DNA of 58,500 nucleotides from Variovorax sp. IB41 (GTDB taxonomy: Bacteria > Pseudomonadota > Gammaproteobacteria > Burkholderiales > Burkholderiaceae_C): NCBI RefSeq assembly GCF_016405905.1, contig NZ_JAEFCB010000030.1, forward strand, positions 1 through 58,500. The letters run 5' to 3'. Shown in pieces: positions 1-8,381 of the stretch (within the stretch, counting starts at the first letter, position 1; every line of letters begins with the position of its first letter). The notes beneath the pieces are model-generated. The model made no database searches. It was not told the origin of the DNA and saw nothing but the letters and a program-made list of their open reading frames with translations. Both the position numbers and the translations under genes were made by a program.

Positions 1-2
1 GC

Positions 3-449
<447 letters not shown>

Positions 450-469
450 GCCGGACAAAAGGAATCACC

Positions 470-784
470 ATGGCAACCAAGCAAAAAATCCGCATCCGCC
501 TGAAGGCGTTCGACTACAAGCTGATCGACCAATCGGCTGCCGAAATCGTTGACACCGCCAAGCGCACCGGCGCGATCGTCAAGGGCCCCGTGCCCCTGCC
601 GACCCGCATGAAGCGTTTCGACATCCTGCGTTCGCCGCACGTCAACAAGACGTCGCGCGACCAGCTCGAGATCCGCACGCACCAGCGCCTGATGGACATC
701 GTCGACCCGACCGACAAGACCGTGGACGCGCTGATGAAGCTCGACCTGCCGGCCGGCGTGGACGTCGAGATCAAGCTGCAGTAA
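470..784 (+). CDS. rpsJ: 30S ribosomal protein S10 (NusE)
   Basis: S10 is a small-subunit head protein that also acts as NusE in transcription antitermination. It has 104 residues (E. coli 103), beginning MATKQKIRIRLKAFDYKLID, with the conserved GPVPLPTR loop and the HQRLMDIVDPTDKTVDALM segment. The ATG follows an AAAAGGA ribosome-binding site. It is normally the first gene of the S10 operon and is followed by rplC. Here it is instead closed by an intrinsic terminator and separated from rplC by two unrelated secreted-protein genes, so it is probably transcribed with tuf and not with the rest of S10. Confidence 0.98.
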   Translation: MATKQKIRIRLKAFDYKLIDQSAAEIVDTAKRTGAIVKGPVPLPTRMKRFDILRSPHVNKTSRDQLEIRTHQRLMDIVDPTDKTVDALMKLDLPAGVDVEIKLQ

Positions 785-813
785 GCAGTAAGAATTCCTC
801 GCGTCGCGTTTTG

Positions 814-855
814 ACAAAGCCCGCCTGCAGAAATGCAGGCGGGCTTTGTTTTTTG
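814..855 (+). terminator. Rho-independent terminator after rpsJ
   Basis: There is a perfect 16-bp stem (814-829 with 834-849), a GAAA-type four-base loop (830-833) and a run of six T at 849-854. This is a strong intrinsic terminator. It ends the tuf-rpsJ transcript and cuts rpsJ off from the downstream ribosomal genes. Confidence 0.95.
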
Positions 856-933
856 TGGTGCGGCTATGGCATCCTCACGCAGCGCTAATTCTTTCAAGCA
901 TCGGCCGCGGCTGAAACGAGGGCAGCACAAGCT

Positions 934-2514
934 ATGAGTCACAAGTTCTCTTTTGCGTTGGGCGCGGCGTGCATTGCCGCGGTACTGCTGGCGGGCTGCG
1001 GCGGTGGTGGGGGTGGAGGCGGCGGAGGGGGATTCCCGATCCTGCCGCCGCCGGGAAGTTCGGTCACCCTGACCGGCACGGCCACCTATGACTCCGTTCC
1101 GAACACGAACGGCCCCCTCGTCTATGCCGCAACAACGGCCAAGCCGGTGCGCGGCGCGATGCTCGAAGTGCTCGACGCGACCTCCTCCGCGCAACTCGCG
1201 GTGAGCACCACCGACGACAGCGGTGCGTACTCGGTGTCCGTGCCTGCAAACACGTCGATCGTCGTGCGCGTCAGAGCGCAACTCACGCGTACTGGCGCCG
1301 GACCGACCTGGGACGTGAGCGTGCGCGACAACACCCAGAGCAGCGCCTTGTATTCCATGCAGTCATCTGCTTTCTCGTCTGGCGCCGCCGCGTTGACGCG
1401 CGATCTGCGCGCCGGGTCCGGATGGGGCGGCTCCAGCTACACCAGCCAGCGCGTGGCCGCGCCCTTCGCGGTGCTCGATACCGTCTATACGGCGATGCAG
1501 AAAGTGCTGTCGGTTGCTCCGGCGACGGCGTTCCCCGTCCTGCGGGTGTTCTGGAGTCCCAACAACGTTCCGGCCGGAGGCACCGTCGCCGCGGGCCAGA
1601 TCGGCAGTACGTTCTTCATCAACCGGAGCACCGGCCGCGAAATTTACGTGCTGGGCAAGGAGAACGTCGACACGGACGAATACGATTCGCCCGTGATCGC
1701 GCATGAATGGGGCCACTACTACCAGTCGGCCTTCAGCCGCGACGACTCGCCGGGTGGCTCCCATTCGCTGGACGAGCGGATCGACCGGCGGCTCGCATTC
1801 TCGGAGGGCTGGGGCAATGGCTGGTCGGGCATTGCGCTCGGGCGGAACAACTATGTGGATTCGGTCGGCCCCCAGCAGTCGAGGGGCGGCAACGTGAATC
1901 TCTCGGCGGGGCCGACGACCAATCCAGGGTGGTATCGGGAGGGGTCAATCCAGACGATCTTCTGGAATCTCAATCAACAGGTCGGCTTCAAGCCCATCCA
2001 CGACGCGATGACGGGCATCCTGTTTCGCAGTGGCGCTCCGGTCTCGTCGATCCACCCCTTCACCGCGGCCTTCAATACGACTGCGCCGGGGAGTGCTTCC
2101 GCGCTGGCCGGCCTGCTCTCGGGCCAGAACATCAGCACGACCGCCAACGATCCCTACGGCGACACCGAGACGAACAGCGGCGGGCTGCCAACGGTTCCGA
2201 ATGTGGTGCAACCGATGTACCGGCCCGCCGCCGTGGGTGCGACGACCCAGGCATGCGTCTCCAATGTCGAGGGGGACGACAACAAGCTCGGCAGCTTCGC
2301 CTACCTTCGCTTCAACGCACCTGCCAATCGCGATTACCAGTTCACGGTCAACGGCGGCCCCGCGGGCGCCAATCCCGACTTCGATATCTTCCGGGGCGGC
2401 CTCGTCCCCCGGTCGAGCAACAAGGTCAGCCTGGGTGCCGGCGACTATGTTCTGGCCGTGAGCGATCTCAACAATTCCGGATCACCGACGTGCTTCAACG
2501 TCACCATTCAATAG
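934..2514 (+). CDS. Predicted lipoprotein zinc metalloprotease (HEWGH) with poly-glycine linker
   Basis: This 526-residue protein has a type II signal peptide ending in a LLAGC lipobox (Cys22). An unbroken run of 11 glycines follows directly, which would hold the domain away from the membrane. Residues about 45-115 look like a carboxypeptidase-regulatory or transthyretin-like beta domain. The core has the zinc motif HEWGH at residues 257-261, with Glu258 as candidate catalytic base, and an EGWG motif with Glu291 thirty residues on, as expected for a gluzincin third ligand. The C-terminal 90 residues resemble a pre-peptidase C-terminal (PPC) beta-sandwich. I infer a surface or periplasmic metallopeptidase. 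It sits between rpsJ and rplC with a small exported protein just downstream. Start: the ATG at 934 gives a perfect signal peptide. Confidence 0.8.
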   Translation: MSHKFSFALGAACIAAVLLAGCGGGGGGGGGGGFPILPPPGSSVTLTGTATYDSVPNTNGPLVYAATTAKPVRGAMLEVLDATSSAQLAVSTTDDSGAYSVSVPANTSIVVRVRAQLTRTGAGPTWDVSVRDNTQSSALYSMQSSAFSSGAAALTRDLRAGSGWGGSSYTSQRVAAPFAVLDTVYTAMQKVLSVAPATAFPVLRVFWSPNNVPAGGTVAAGQIGSTFFINRSTGREIYVLGKENVDTDEYDSPVIAHEWGHYYQSAFSRDDSPGGSHSLDERIDRRLAFSEGWGNGWSGIALGRNNYVDSVGPQQSRGGNVNLSAGPTTNPGWYREGSIQTIFWNLNQQVGFKPIHDAMTGILFRSGAPVSSIHPFTAAFNTTAPGSASALAGLLSGQNISTTANDPYGDTETNSGGLPTVPNVVQPMYRPAAVGATTQACVSNVEGDDNKLGSFAYLRFNAPANRDYQFTVNGGPAGANPDFDIFRGGLVPRSSNKVSLGAGDYVLAVSDLNNSGSPTCFNVTIQ

Positions 2515-2525
2515 GGAAGGCCGTC

Positions 2526-3056
2526 ATGAACATCCGATCAGGCTCGATGATCTCCATGGCATGCCTCGCCCTGGCTGCGTTGCCGGTACCGGCCATGGCC
2601 GACGGCGTACCAAGTGCACGCCATGGCAAATCCACTGCGCACCGTGAGGCGCCCATGACGACTGCCACGCGCAAGCCGAATGACTCCGGCGTGACGCTGA
2701 AATTCCGGCTCGATGCCGTGCCGCAGGTGGGCCGCGGCACGCCCGTCGTGCTGCAGTTCGGCGGCGTGACCGATCCGGACGGTGCCACGGTGCGCTTCAG
2801 CGCCGACGCCGGCCTGACGATTTCGGGTAGCGACACCCTGTCGCTGCCGACGGCAAGGCGCACTTCCGCGACCGTCACCGTGGTGAGCGAGCGCGAAGGC
2901 CTCGCCTACCTGAATGTCTTCATCACGCAGAAGGGCGCCATGAGCGCCATTTCCATTCCCATCCAGACCGGGGCGGCGGCCCCGGCCCTGAAGTCCTCCG
3001 GCGAGCTGAAATCCACGCCGGACGGGGAAAACATCATCACGATGCCTGCCAAATAG
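2526..3056 (+). CDS. Small exported protein of unknown function, paired with the metalloprotease
   Basis: This 176-residue protein starts at an ATG 11 bases after the protease stop, with GGGAAGG as ribosome-binding site. It has a Sec signal peptide, with likely cleavage after PVPAMA (near residue 25), and no lipobox. The mature part has a basic, low-complexity N-terminus and then a predicted all-beta segment (VTLKFRLDAVPQVGRGTPVV onward) of alternating hydrophobic residues, like an immunoglobulin-type fold. I do not recognise the family. The spacing suggests co-transcription with the metalloprotease lipoprotein; it could be a partner, an inhibitor or a substrate. The same reading frame is open far upstream across the protease gene, but that extension has no protein-like features. 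Confidence 0.7.
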   Translation: MNIRSGSMISMACLALAALPVPAMADGVPSARHGKSTAHREAPMTTATRKPNDSGVTLKFRLDAVPQVGRGTPVVLQFGGVTDPDGATVRFSADAGLTISGSDTLSLPTARRTSATVTVVSEREGLAYLNVFITQKGAMSAISIPIQTGAAAPALKSSGELKSTPDGENIITMPAK

Positions 3057-3114
3057 CCAGAAAAACAGGCGAAAAGGGCCGGAACGCCTCCGAAAATCCG
3101 GCCCGCAACACCGC

Positions 3115-3144
3115 TTGCACGGCGCCCGCATCGCGGGCTATAAT
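3115..3144 (+). promoter_or_regulatory. Sigma-70 promoter for the rplC-rpsQ operon
   Basis: A TTGCAC -35 box at 3115-3120 and a perfect TATAAT -10 box at 3139-3144 are separated by 18 bases. Transcription would start near 3151. This explains how the ten ribosomal genes beginning at rplC are expressed although rpsJ is separately terminated. Confidence 0.85.
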
Positions 3145-3150
3145 CGCTGG

Positions 3151-3290
3151 CTCTGCCCTTGGTGCGTCCATTCGGGTGTAGTTCGAGCAGAGATTTATCA
3201 ACCTCCTTCCGCAGGCTGGGAAACCAGCCAAACGCTGTCGCCAATTGAAGTGGCAGCGGCGAAGGGAGCTTCCATTTTTGGAGAAAACAA
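3151..3290 (+). promoter_or_regulatory. Structured 5' leader upstream of rplC
   Basis: About 140 bases lie between the predicted start of transcription and the rplC ATG. The leader holds a GAAA-capped hairpin (GGCTGG 3214-3219 with CCAGCC 3224-3229) and, just after it, a longer imperfect hairpin around 3233-3257 (CGCTG..GCCA paired with TGGC..GCG). A CCTCC tract at 3202-3206 could pair with the GGAG ribosome-binding site at 3280-3283. In Gammaproteobacteria an S10 leader lies before rpsJ and is bound by L4. Here the only leader-like region lies before rplC, so a similar feedback role is inferred, not shown. Confidence 0.55.
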
Positions 3291-3971
3291 ATGAGTCTGA
3301 GCAACTCCCTCGGGTTGCTGGGCCGCAAGGTGGGGATGATGCGTCTCTTCACCGATGACGGGGACGCAGTTCCTGTCACGGTGGTGGATGTGTCCAACAA
3401 CCGTGTGACCCAGATCAAGTCCCAAGAGACCGATGGCTACGTCGCCCTGCAGGTGACGTTCGGTTCGCGCAAAGCGTCGCGCGTGACCAAGCCCGAAGCC
3501 GGCCACCTTGCCAAGGCAGGTGTCGAAGCAGGCGAAATCATCCAGGAATTCCGCGTTACCGCAGAAACCGCAGGTCAGCACAAGGCTGGCGGCGTGATCG
3601 CAGCGGGCAGCGTGTTTTCCGTGGGCCAGAAGGTGGACGTGCAAGGCACCTCCATCGGCAAGGGTTTCGCAGGCACGATCAAGCGCCACAACATGAGCTC
3701 GCAACGCGCGTCGCACGGTAACAGCCGTTCGCACAACGTTCCCGGCTCGATCGGCATGGCACAAGACCCCGGTCGCGTGTTCCCCGGCAAGCGCATGACG
3801 GGTCACCTCGGCGATGTGACCAAGACCACGCAAAACCTCGACGTGTTCCGCATCGACGAAGCGCGTCAACTGCTGCTCATCAAGGGCGCGATCCCGGGTT
3901 CGAAGGGTGGCTTCGTCACCGTGCGTCCCGCCATCAAGGCCAAGCCGCAAGCGGCTGAAGGAGCGAAGTAA
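3291..3971 (+). CDS. rplC: 50S ribosomal protein L3
   Basis: L3 is a primary 23S rRNA-binding assembly protein near the peptidyl-transferase centre. The 226 residues (E. coli 209) begin [20 protein letters not shown] and contain the canonical [15 protein letters not shown] and [18 protein letters not shown] stretches; the Gln of [10 protein letters not shown] is the site methylated by PrmB in the family. The C-terminus carries a short Lys/Ala tail. It is the first gene of a tight ten-gene operon; its TAA overlaps the rplD ATG by one base. Confidence 0.98.
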
Positions 3972-4591
3972 TGCAACTCGAACTCCTGAACGAACAAGGC
4001 CAAGCTGCGTCGAAGTACGACGCCCCCGAGACCGTGTTCGGCCGTGACTACAACGAAGACCTGGTCCACCAGATCGTCGTTGCATTCCAGGCCAACGCCC
4101 GCCAAGGCACGCGCGCCCAGAAGGACCGCGAACAGGTCAAGCACTCGACCAAGAAGCCTTTCAAGCAAAAGGGAACGGGCCGCGCCCGTGCCGGTATGAC
4201 GTCCTCGCCGCTGTGGCGCGGGGGTGGCCGGATCTTCCCGAACATGCCTGACGAAAACTTCTCGCAGAAGATCAACAAGAAGATGTACCGCGCCGGCATG
4301 GCCGCCATCTTCTCGCAGCTCGCTCGCGAAGGCCGTCTGGCCGTGGTGGATTCGCTGACCGTGGATTCGCCCAAGACGAAGCCGCTGGCAGCCCGTTTCA
4401 AGGCAATGAATCTCGAGTCCGTGCTCGTGATCGCCGAAGAAGTCGACGAAAATCTGTACCTTGCCTCGCGCAATCTGGTCAACATCCTCGTGGTCGAACC
4501 CCGTTACGCCGATCCGGTGTCGCTGGTTCACTACAAGAAGGTGCTGGTCACCAAGGGTGCCGTCGACAAGCTCAAGGAGATGTTCGCATGA
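3971..4591 (+). CDS. rplD: 50S ribosomal protein L4
   Basis: L4 binds 23S rRNA domain I and lines the exit tunnel with its extended loop. In E. coli it is also the repressor of the S10 operon. The 206 residues contain the loop signature [18 protein letters not shown] and the [14 protein letters not shown] segment. The start overlaps the rplC stop (TAATG) and the stop overlaps the rplW start (ATGA), implying translational coupling. If the leader before rplC is a feedback element, L4 is the first candidate ligand. Confidence 0.98.
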
Positions 4592-4923
4592 GCCGCGTGA
4601 ACCCTACCGCCGCTGAACGTACGTTCGAAGAAGGCCGCCTGATGGCGGTGCTGGTCGCCCCGATCGTGTCCGAAAAGGCAACGATGGTCGGCGAGAAGTC
4701 GAACGCTGTCACTTTCAAGGTGCTGCAAGACGCCACCAAGCCCGAGATCAAGGCCGCTGTCGAACTGATGTTCAAGGTCGAAGTCCAGGGCGTGTCGGTG
4801 CTCAACACCAAGGGCAAGACCAAGCGCTTTGGCAAGTCCATCGGCCGCCGCGACAACGTTCGCAAGGCCTATGTGACCCTGAAGCCCGGTCAAGAGCTCA
4901 ACCTCGTCGGGGAAGGCGCTTAA
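4588..4923 (+). CDS. rplW: 50S ribosomal protein L23
   Basis: L23 sits at the exit of the polypeptide tunnel and docks SRP and trigger factor. The 111 residues start at the ATG overlapping the rplD stop. The family core runs from [17 protein letters not shown] through [20 protein letters not shown]. It is about ten residues longer at the N-terminus than E. coli L23 (100 residues). An internal ATG at 4642 ([12 protein letters not shown]) would give the shorter form, but the coupled ATGA start is preferred. Confidence 0.96.
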
Positions 4924-4925
4924 TC

Positions 4926-5750
4926 ATGGCCGTCATCAAGATGAAACCCACTTCGCCGGGCCAACGCGGCGCGGTGAAGATTTCGCGTGACCACCTGCAC
5001 AAGGGTGCCCCTCACGCAGCCCTGCTGGAACCCCAGTTCCAGAAGGCCGGCCGTAACAACAACGGCCACATCACGATCCGTCATCGTGGCGGCGGTGCCA
5101 AGCACCACTACCGCGTTGTCGACTTCGTGCGCAACAAGGACGGCATCCCGGCCAAGGTCGAACGCATCGAATACGACCCGAACCGCACCGCCCACATCGC
5201 TCTGGTCTGCTACGCCGACGGCGAGCGCCGCTACATCATCGCCCCGCGCGGTCTGGAAGCCGGTGCAACGCTGCTGTCGGGCGCCGAAGCCCCGATCCGC
5301 GCCGGCAACACCCTGCCGATCCGCAACATCCCGGTCGGCTCGACGATCCACTGCATCGAACTGCAACCCGGCAAGGGCGCGCAGATCGCGCGTTCGGCCG
5401 GCACGTCGGCCACGCTGCTGGCTCGCGAAGGCGTCTACGCCCAGGTCCGCATGCGTTCGGGTGAGGTGCGTCGCATCCACATCGAATGCCGCGCGACCAT
5501 CGGCGAAGTGGCCAACGAAGAGCACAGCCTGCGCCAACTCGGCAAGGCCGGTGCGAAGCGTCACATGGGTATCCGCCCGACCGTTCGCGGCGTGGTGATG
5601 AACCCGGTCGACCACCCGCACGGTGGTGGCGAAGGCAAGACTGGCGAAGGCCGCCACCCTGTCGACCCATGGGGCAACCTGACCAAGGGCTATCGCACCC
5701 GTAACAACAAGCGCACGCAGGTCTTCATCGTGTCGCGTCGCAAGAAGTAA
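4926..5750 (+). CDS. rplB: 50S ribosomal protein L2
   Basis: L2 is the most conserved large-subunit protein and is needed for subunit association and peptidyl transfer. The 274 residues match the normal length (E. coli 273). Conserved stretches include NNNGHITIRHRGGGAKHHYR and the C-terminal NPVDHPHGGGEGKTGEGR, which contains the family's functionally important histidine. The ATG lies two bases after the rplW stop. Confidence 0.98.
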   Translation: MAVIKMKPTSPGQRGAVKISRDHLHKGAPHAALLEPQFQKAGRNNNGHITIRHRGGGAKHHYRVVDFVRNKDGIPAKVERIEYDPNRTAHIALVCYADGERRYIIAPRGLEAGATLLSGAEAPIRAGNTLPIRNIPVGSTIHCIELQPGKGAQIARSAGTSATLLAREGVYAQVRMRSGEVRRIHIECRATIGEVANEEHSLRQLGKAGAKRHMGIRPTVRGVVMNPVDHPHGGGEGKTGEGRHPVDPWGNLTKGYRTRNNKRTQVFIVSRRKK

Positions 5751-5760
5751 GGGATAGCCC

Positions 5761-6039
5761 ATGACTCGCTCTCTCAAAAAGGGTCCTTTCGTCGACCACC
5801 ATCTGGTGGCCAAGGCCGACAAGGCCGTGACGACCAAGGACAAGAAGCCGATCAAGACCTGGTCGCGTCGTTCGATGGTTCTGCCCGAGTTCATCGGTCT
5901 GACCATCGCCGTGCACAACGGCAAGCAACACGTGCCTGTGTACATCACCGACCAGATGGTCGGCCACAAGCTCGGCGAATTTGCGCTCACGCGCACGTTC
6001 AAGGGGCACCCCGCGGACAAAAAAGTCCAGAAGAAGTAA
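5761..6039 (+). CDS. rpsS: 30S ribosomal protein S19
   Basis: S19 belongs to the small-subunit head and, with S13, contacts the A-site tRNA region. The 92 residues begin MTRSLKKGPFVDHHLVAK and include RRSMVLPEFIGLTIAVHNGK and GHKLGEFALTRTFKGH, all family signatures, at exactly the E. coli length. It lies 10 bases after rplB and 9 bases before rplV, within the operon. Confidence 0.98.
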   Translation: MTRSLKKGPFVDHHLVAKADKAVTTKDKKPIKTWSRRSMVLPEFIGLTIAVHNGKQHVPVYITDQMVGHKLGEFALTRTFKGHPADKKVQKK

Positions 6040-6048
6040 GGAACGACC

Positions 6049-6381
6049 ATGTCTGAAACACGTGCAGTCCTCCGCGGTGTCCGCCTCTCGGTCGACAAGG
6101 GCCGTCTGGTCGCGGACCTCATCCGCGGCAAGAAGGTCGATCAAGCGCTCAACGTTCTGCAGTTCACGCAGAAAAAGGCCGCTGTGATCATCAAGAAGGT
6201 GCTCGAGTCGGCGATTGCCAACGCCGAGCACAACGACGGTGCCGACATCGACGAGCTGAAGGTCAAGACCATCTACGTCGAGCAAGGTGCAACGCTCAAG
6301 CGCTTCACGGCGCGGGCCAAGGGTCGCGGCAATCGCATCAGCAAGCCCACGTGCCATGTGTACGTGACGGTTGGCAACTAA
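6049..6381 (+). CDS. rplV: 50S ribosomal protein L22
   Basis: L22 binds 23S rRNA and its beta-hairpin lines the exit tunnel, where macrolide resistance changes are known in other bacteria. The 110 residues match the family length. The protein begins MSETRAVLRGVRLSVDKGRL, and the hairpin tip RFTARAKGRGNRISKPTCHV is intact. The ribosome-binding site is AAGGAA, 7 bases from the ATG. Confidence 0.98.
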   Translation: MSETRAVLRGVRLSVDKGRLVADLIRGKKVDQALNVLQFTQKKAAVIIKKVLESAIANAEHNDGADIDELKVKTIYVEQGATLKRFTARAKGRGNRISKPTCHVYVTVGN

Positions 6382-6398
6382 GAAGGCCTGGAAGAAAT

Positions 6399-7322
6399 AT
6401 GGGACAGAAAATCCACCCAACCGGGTTCCGCCTTGCGGTCACCCGTAACTGGTCCAGCCGCTGGTACGCAAGCGACCGCGATTTCGCGGGCATGCTGGCC
6501 GAAGACATCAAGGTTCGCGAATACCTCAAGAAGAAGCTGAAGAACGCTTCGGTCTCGCGCGTCATGATCGAACGTCCCGCCAAGAACGCTCGCATCACGA
6601 TCTACTCGGCACGTCCGGGCGTCGTGATCGGCAAGAAGGGCGAAGACATCGAGAACCTCAAGCGCGAACTGGGCAAGCAGCTCGGCGTGCCGGTTGCGGT
6701 CAACATCGAAGAAGTGCGCAAGCCCGAAATCGATGCGCAGCTGATCGCCGACAGCATCACGCAGCAGCTCGAGAAGCGGATCATGTTCCGCCGTGCCATG
6801 AAGCGCGCCATGCAAAACGCCATGCGTCTGGGTGCCCTGGGCATCAAGATCATGTCGTCGGGCCGCCTGAACGGCATCGAAATCGCTCGTTGCGAGTGGT
6901 ACCGCGAAGGTCGCGTGCCGCTTCACACCCTGCGCGCCGACATCGACTACGGCACCTCGGAAGCCAAGACCACGTACGGCGTCATCGGCGTCAAGGTCTG
7001 GGTCTACAAGGGCGACACGCTGGGTCGCAACGACCTGCCGGCCGTCGAAACGCCGCGTCCGGACGAAGAGCGCCGCCCGCGTGGTCCCCGCCGTGATGGT
7101 CGCCCTGGCGACCGTCCGGGTGGCGACCGTCGTGGTCCCGGCCCCCGCGCCGGTGGCCGTGGCCCGATCGGTGGCAACACCGCGCCGGCCGATGGCAGCG
7201 ACAAGCCCGCAGAAGCCACCGGCGCAGCTCCCGCTGCCCCGGGTGCAGACTCGAAACCCGCCGTTAAGCGCGTCCGCAAAGCCGCGCCAGCTGCAGCAGC
7301 TGACGGTGCCAAGACCGAGTGA
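6399..7322 (+). CDS. rpsC: 30S ribosomal protein S3 with long Arg/Gly/Pro/Ala C-terminal extension
   Basis: S3 forms part of the mRNA entry channel and its helicase activity. The start at MGQKIHPTGFRL (6399) is the universal S3 N-terminus; a longer in-frame reading from 6351 is only read-through of the rplV end. Residues 1-215 are normal S3, with the KH-domain IGKKGE loop (residues 78-83) and TSEAKTTYGVIGVKVW. The protein has 307 residues against 233 in E. coli. Residues from about 220 on form a low-complexity tail rich in RRDGRPG-type repeats and then Ala/Pro/Lys. The tail is likely disordered and RNA-binding. The reading frame is intact through it. Confidence 0.97.
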   Translation: MGQKIHPTGFRLAVTRNWSSRWYASDRDFAGMLAEDIKVREYLKKKLKNASVSRVMIERPAKNARITIYSARPGVVIGKKGEDIENLKRELGKQLGVPVAVNIEEVRKPEIDAQLIADSITQQLEKRIMFRRAMKRAMQNAMRLGALGIKIMSSGRLNGIEIARCEWYREGRVPLHTLRADIDYGTSEAKTTYGVIGVKVWVYKGDTLGRNDLPAVETPRPDEERRPRGPRRDGRPGDRPGGDRRGPGPRAGGRGPIGGNTAPADGSDKPAEATGAAPAAPGADSKPAVKRVRKAAPAAAADGAKTE

Positions 7323-7350
7323 TCGGTCTTAGAACTACGGAGTATTAAAA

Positions 7351-7767
7351 ATGCTGCAACCTGCACGCAGAAAGTTCCGCAAGGAACAAAAGGGCCGCAA
7401 CACCGGCATCGCAACCCGGGGTAACTCGGTTGCCTTCGGTGACTTCGGTCTCAAATGCACCGACCGCGGCCGCCTCACGGCGCGCCAGATCGAAGCCGCT
7501 CGTCGCGCGATCTCGCGTCACGTGAAGCGCGGTGGCCGTATCTGGATCCGCGTGTTCCCGGACAAGCCGATCTCTACCAAGCCCGCCGAAGTGCGGATGG
7601 GTAACGGTAAGGGCAACCCCGAGTACTACGTCGCTGAAATCCAGCCTGGCAAGATCGTGTTCGAGATCGTCGGCGTGCCCGAAGAACTCGCCCGCGAAGC
7701 GTTCCGCCTGGCCGCCGCCAAGCTTCCGCTGCGCACGACGTTCGTCGCTCGCCAGCTCGGCGCCTGA
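7351..7767 (+). CDS. rplP: 50S ribosomal protein L16
   Basis: L16 organises the A-site region of 23S rRNA and is needed late in 50S assembly. The 138 residues (E. coli 136) begin MLQPARRKFRKEQKGRNTG. They contain the RGGRIWIRVFPDKPIS and RMGNGKGNPEYYVAEIQPGK signatures. The second carries the Arg that is hydroxylated in some species. It lies 28 bases after rpsC. Confidence 0.98.
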   Translation: MLQPARRKFRKEQKGRNTGIATRGNSVAFGDFGLKCTDRGRLTARQIEAARRAISRHVKRGGRIWIRVFPDKPISTKPAEVRMGNGKGNPEYYVAEIQPGKIVFEIVGVPEELAREAFRLAAAKLPLRTTFVARQLGA

Positions 7768-7780
7768 GAGGAGAACATCC

Positions 7781-8032
7781 ATGGCAACACGTAAGAAAAA
7801 AGAAACCGCGGCTCCGGCCAAGGTGACCAAGGCTGCAACCCTTCGCACGAAGGACACCGCAGGCCTGGAAGCCGAAATCAAGGACCTGCAGAAGGCCCAT
7901 TTCGGTCTGCGCATGCAGAAAGCCACGCAACAGCTGTCGAACACCTCGACGCTGCGCGTGACGCGCCGCGACATCGCGCGCGCCAAGACCATTCTTGCGC
8001 AGAAGCAGCAAGAAACCCAAGCCGCCAAGTAA
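7781..8032 (+). CDS. rpmC: 50S ribosomal protein L29, N-terminally extended
   Basis: L29 lies beside L23 at the tunnel exit. The 83 residues include a Lys/Ala-rich N-terminal extension of about 20 residues compared with the 63-residue E. coli protein. The helical-hairpin core runs from LEAEIKDLQKAHFGLRMQKA through RVTRRDIARAKTILAQK. The ATG at 7781 follows an AGAGGAG ribosome-binding site. A longer frame reading into it from rplP has no L29 features. The extension may partly be an alternative start artefact, but no better start is visible. Confidence 0.93.
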   Translation: MATRKKKETAAPAKVTKAATLRTKDTAGLEAEIKDLQKAHFGLRMQKATQQLSNTSTLRVTRRDIARAKTILAQKQQETQAAK

Positions 8033-8041
8033 GGAGTGAAC

Positions 8042-8311
8042 ATGACGGAAGCTAAAAAATCCCTCAAGCGCACCTTGATCGGCAAGGTGGTCAGCGACAA
8101 GCGTGCCAAGACCGTGACCGTGCTGGTCGAGCGCCGTGTGAAGCACGAGCTCTACGGCAAGATCGTGGCCAAGACGAGCAAGTACCACGCCCATGACGAA
8201 AAGGGCGAGTACAAGTTGGGCGACACCATCGAGATCACGGAAAGCCGTCCGATCTCCAAGACCAAGAACTGGGTCGTGACCCGCTTGGTCGAGAAGGCCG
8301 TGCTGGTCTGA
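8042..8311 (+). CDS. rpsQ: 30S ribosomal protein S17
   Basis: S17 is a primary 16S rRNA-binding protein. The 89 residues begin MTEAKKSLKRTLIGKVVSDK and keep the OB-fold core, with KTVTVLVERRVKHELYGKIV and KYHAHDEKGEYKLGDTIEI. I chose ATG 8042, five bases after AAGGAG. An in-frame GTG at 8036 overlaps that ribosome-binding site and is unlikely. It is the last ribosomal gene here and is followed by a strong terminator, so rplN and the spc genes do not follow directly. Confidence 0.97.
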   Translation: MTEAKKSLKRTLIGKVVSDKRAKTVTVLVERRVKHELYGKIVAKTSKYHAHDEKGEYKLGDTIEITESRPISKTKNWVVTRLVEKAVLV

Positions 8312-8337
8312 TCTTCGAGTCCGACGACTCAACCGGA

Positions 8338-8371
8338 AACGGCCCACAATGTGGGCCGTTTTTCTTTTTCA
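8338..8371 (+). terminator. Rho-independent terminator after rpsQ
   Basis: A perfect 10-bp stem (AACGGCCCAC 8338-8347 with GTGGGCCGTT 8351-8360) with an AAT loop is followed by a T-rich run broken by one C. It closes the rplC-rpsQ operon before the peroxiredoxin gene. Confidence 0.92.
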
Positions 8372-8381
8372 GGAGCATTCA

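Noticed and set aside
1707..3056. Long open frame covering the small exported gene and the protease gene
   Set aside because: Only the part from 2526 on has a signal peptide and ribosome-binding site. The rest is a shadow frame of the protease gene.
3069..3105. GGGCCGGA..TCCGGCCC hairpin after the small exported gene as terminator
   Set aside because: The arms can pair, but the loop is long and no T run follows, so I do not call it a terminator.
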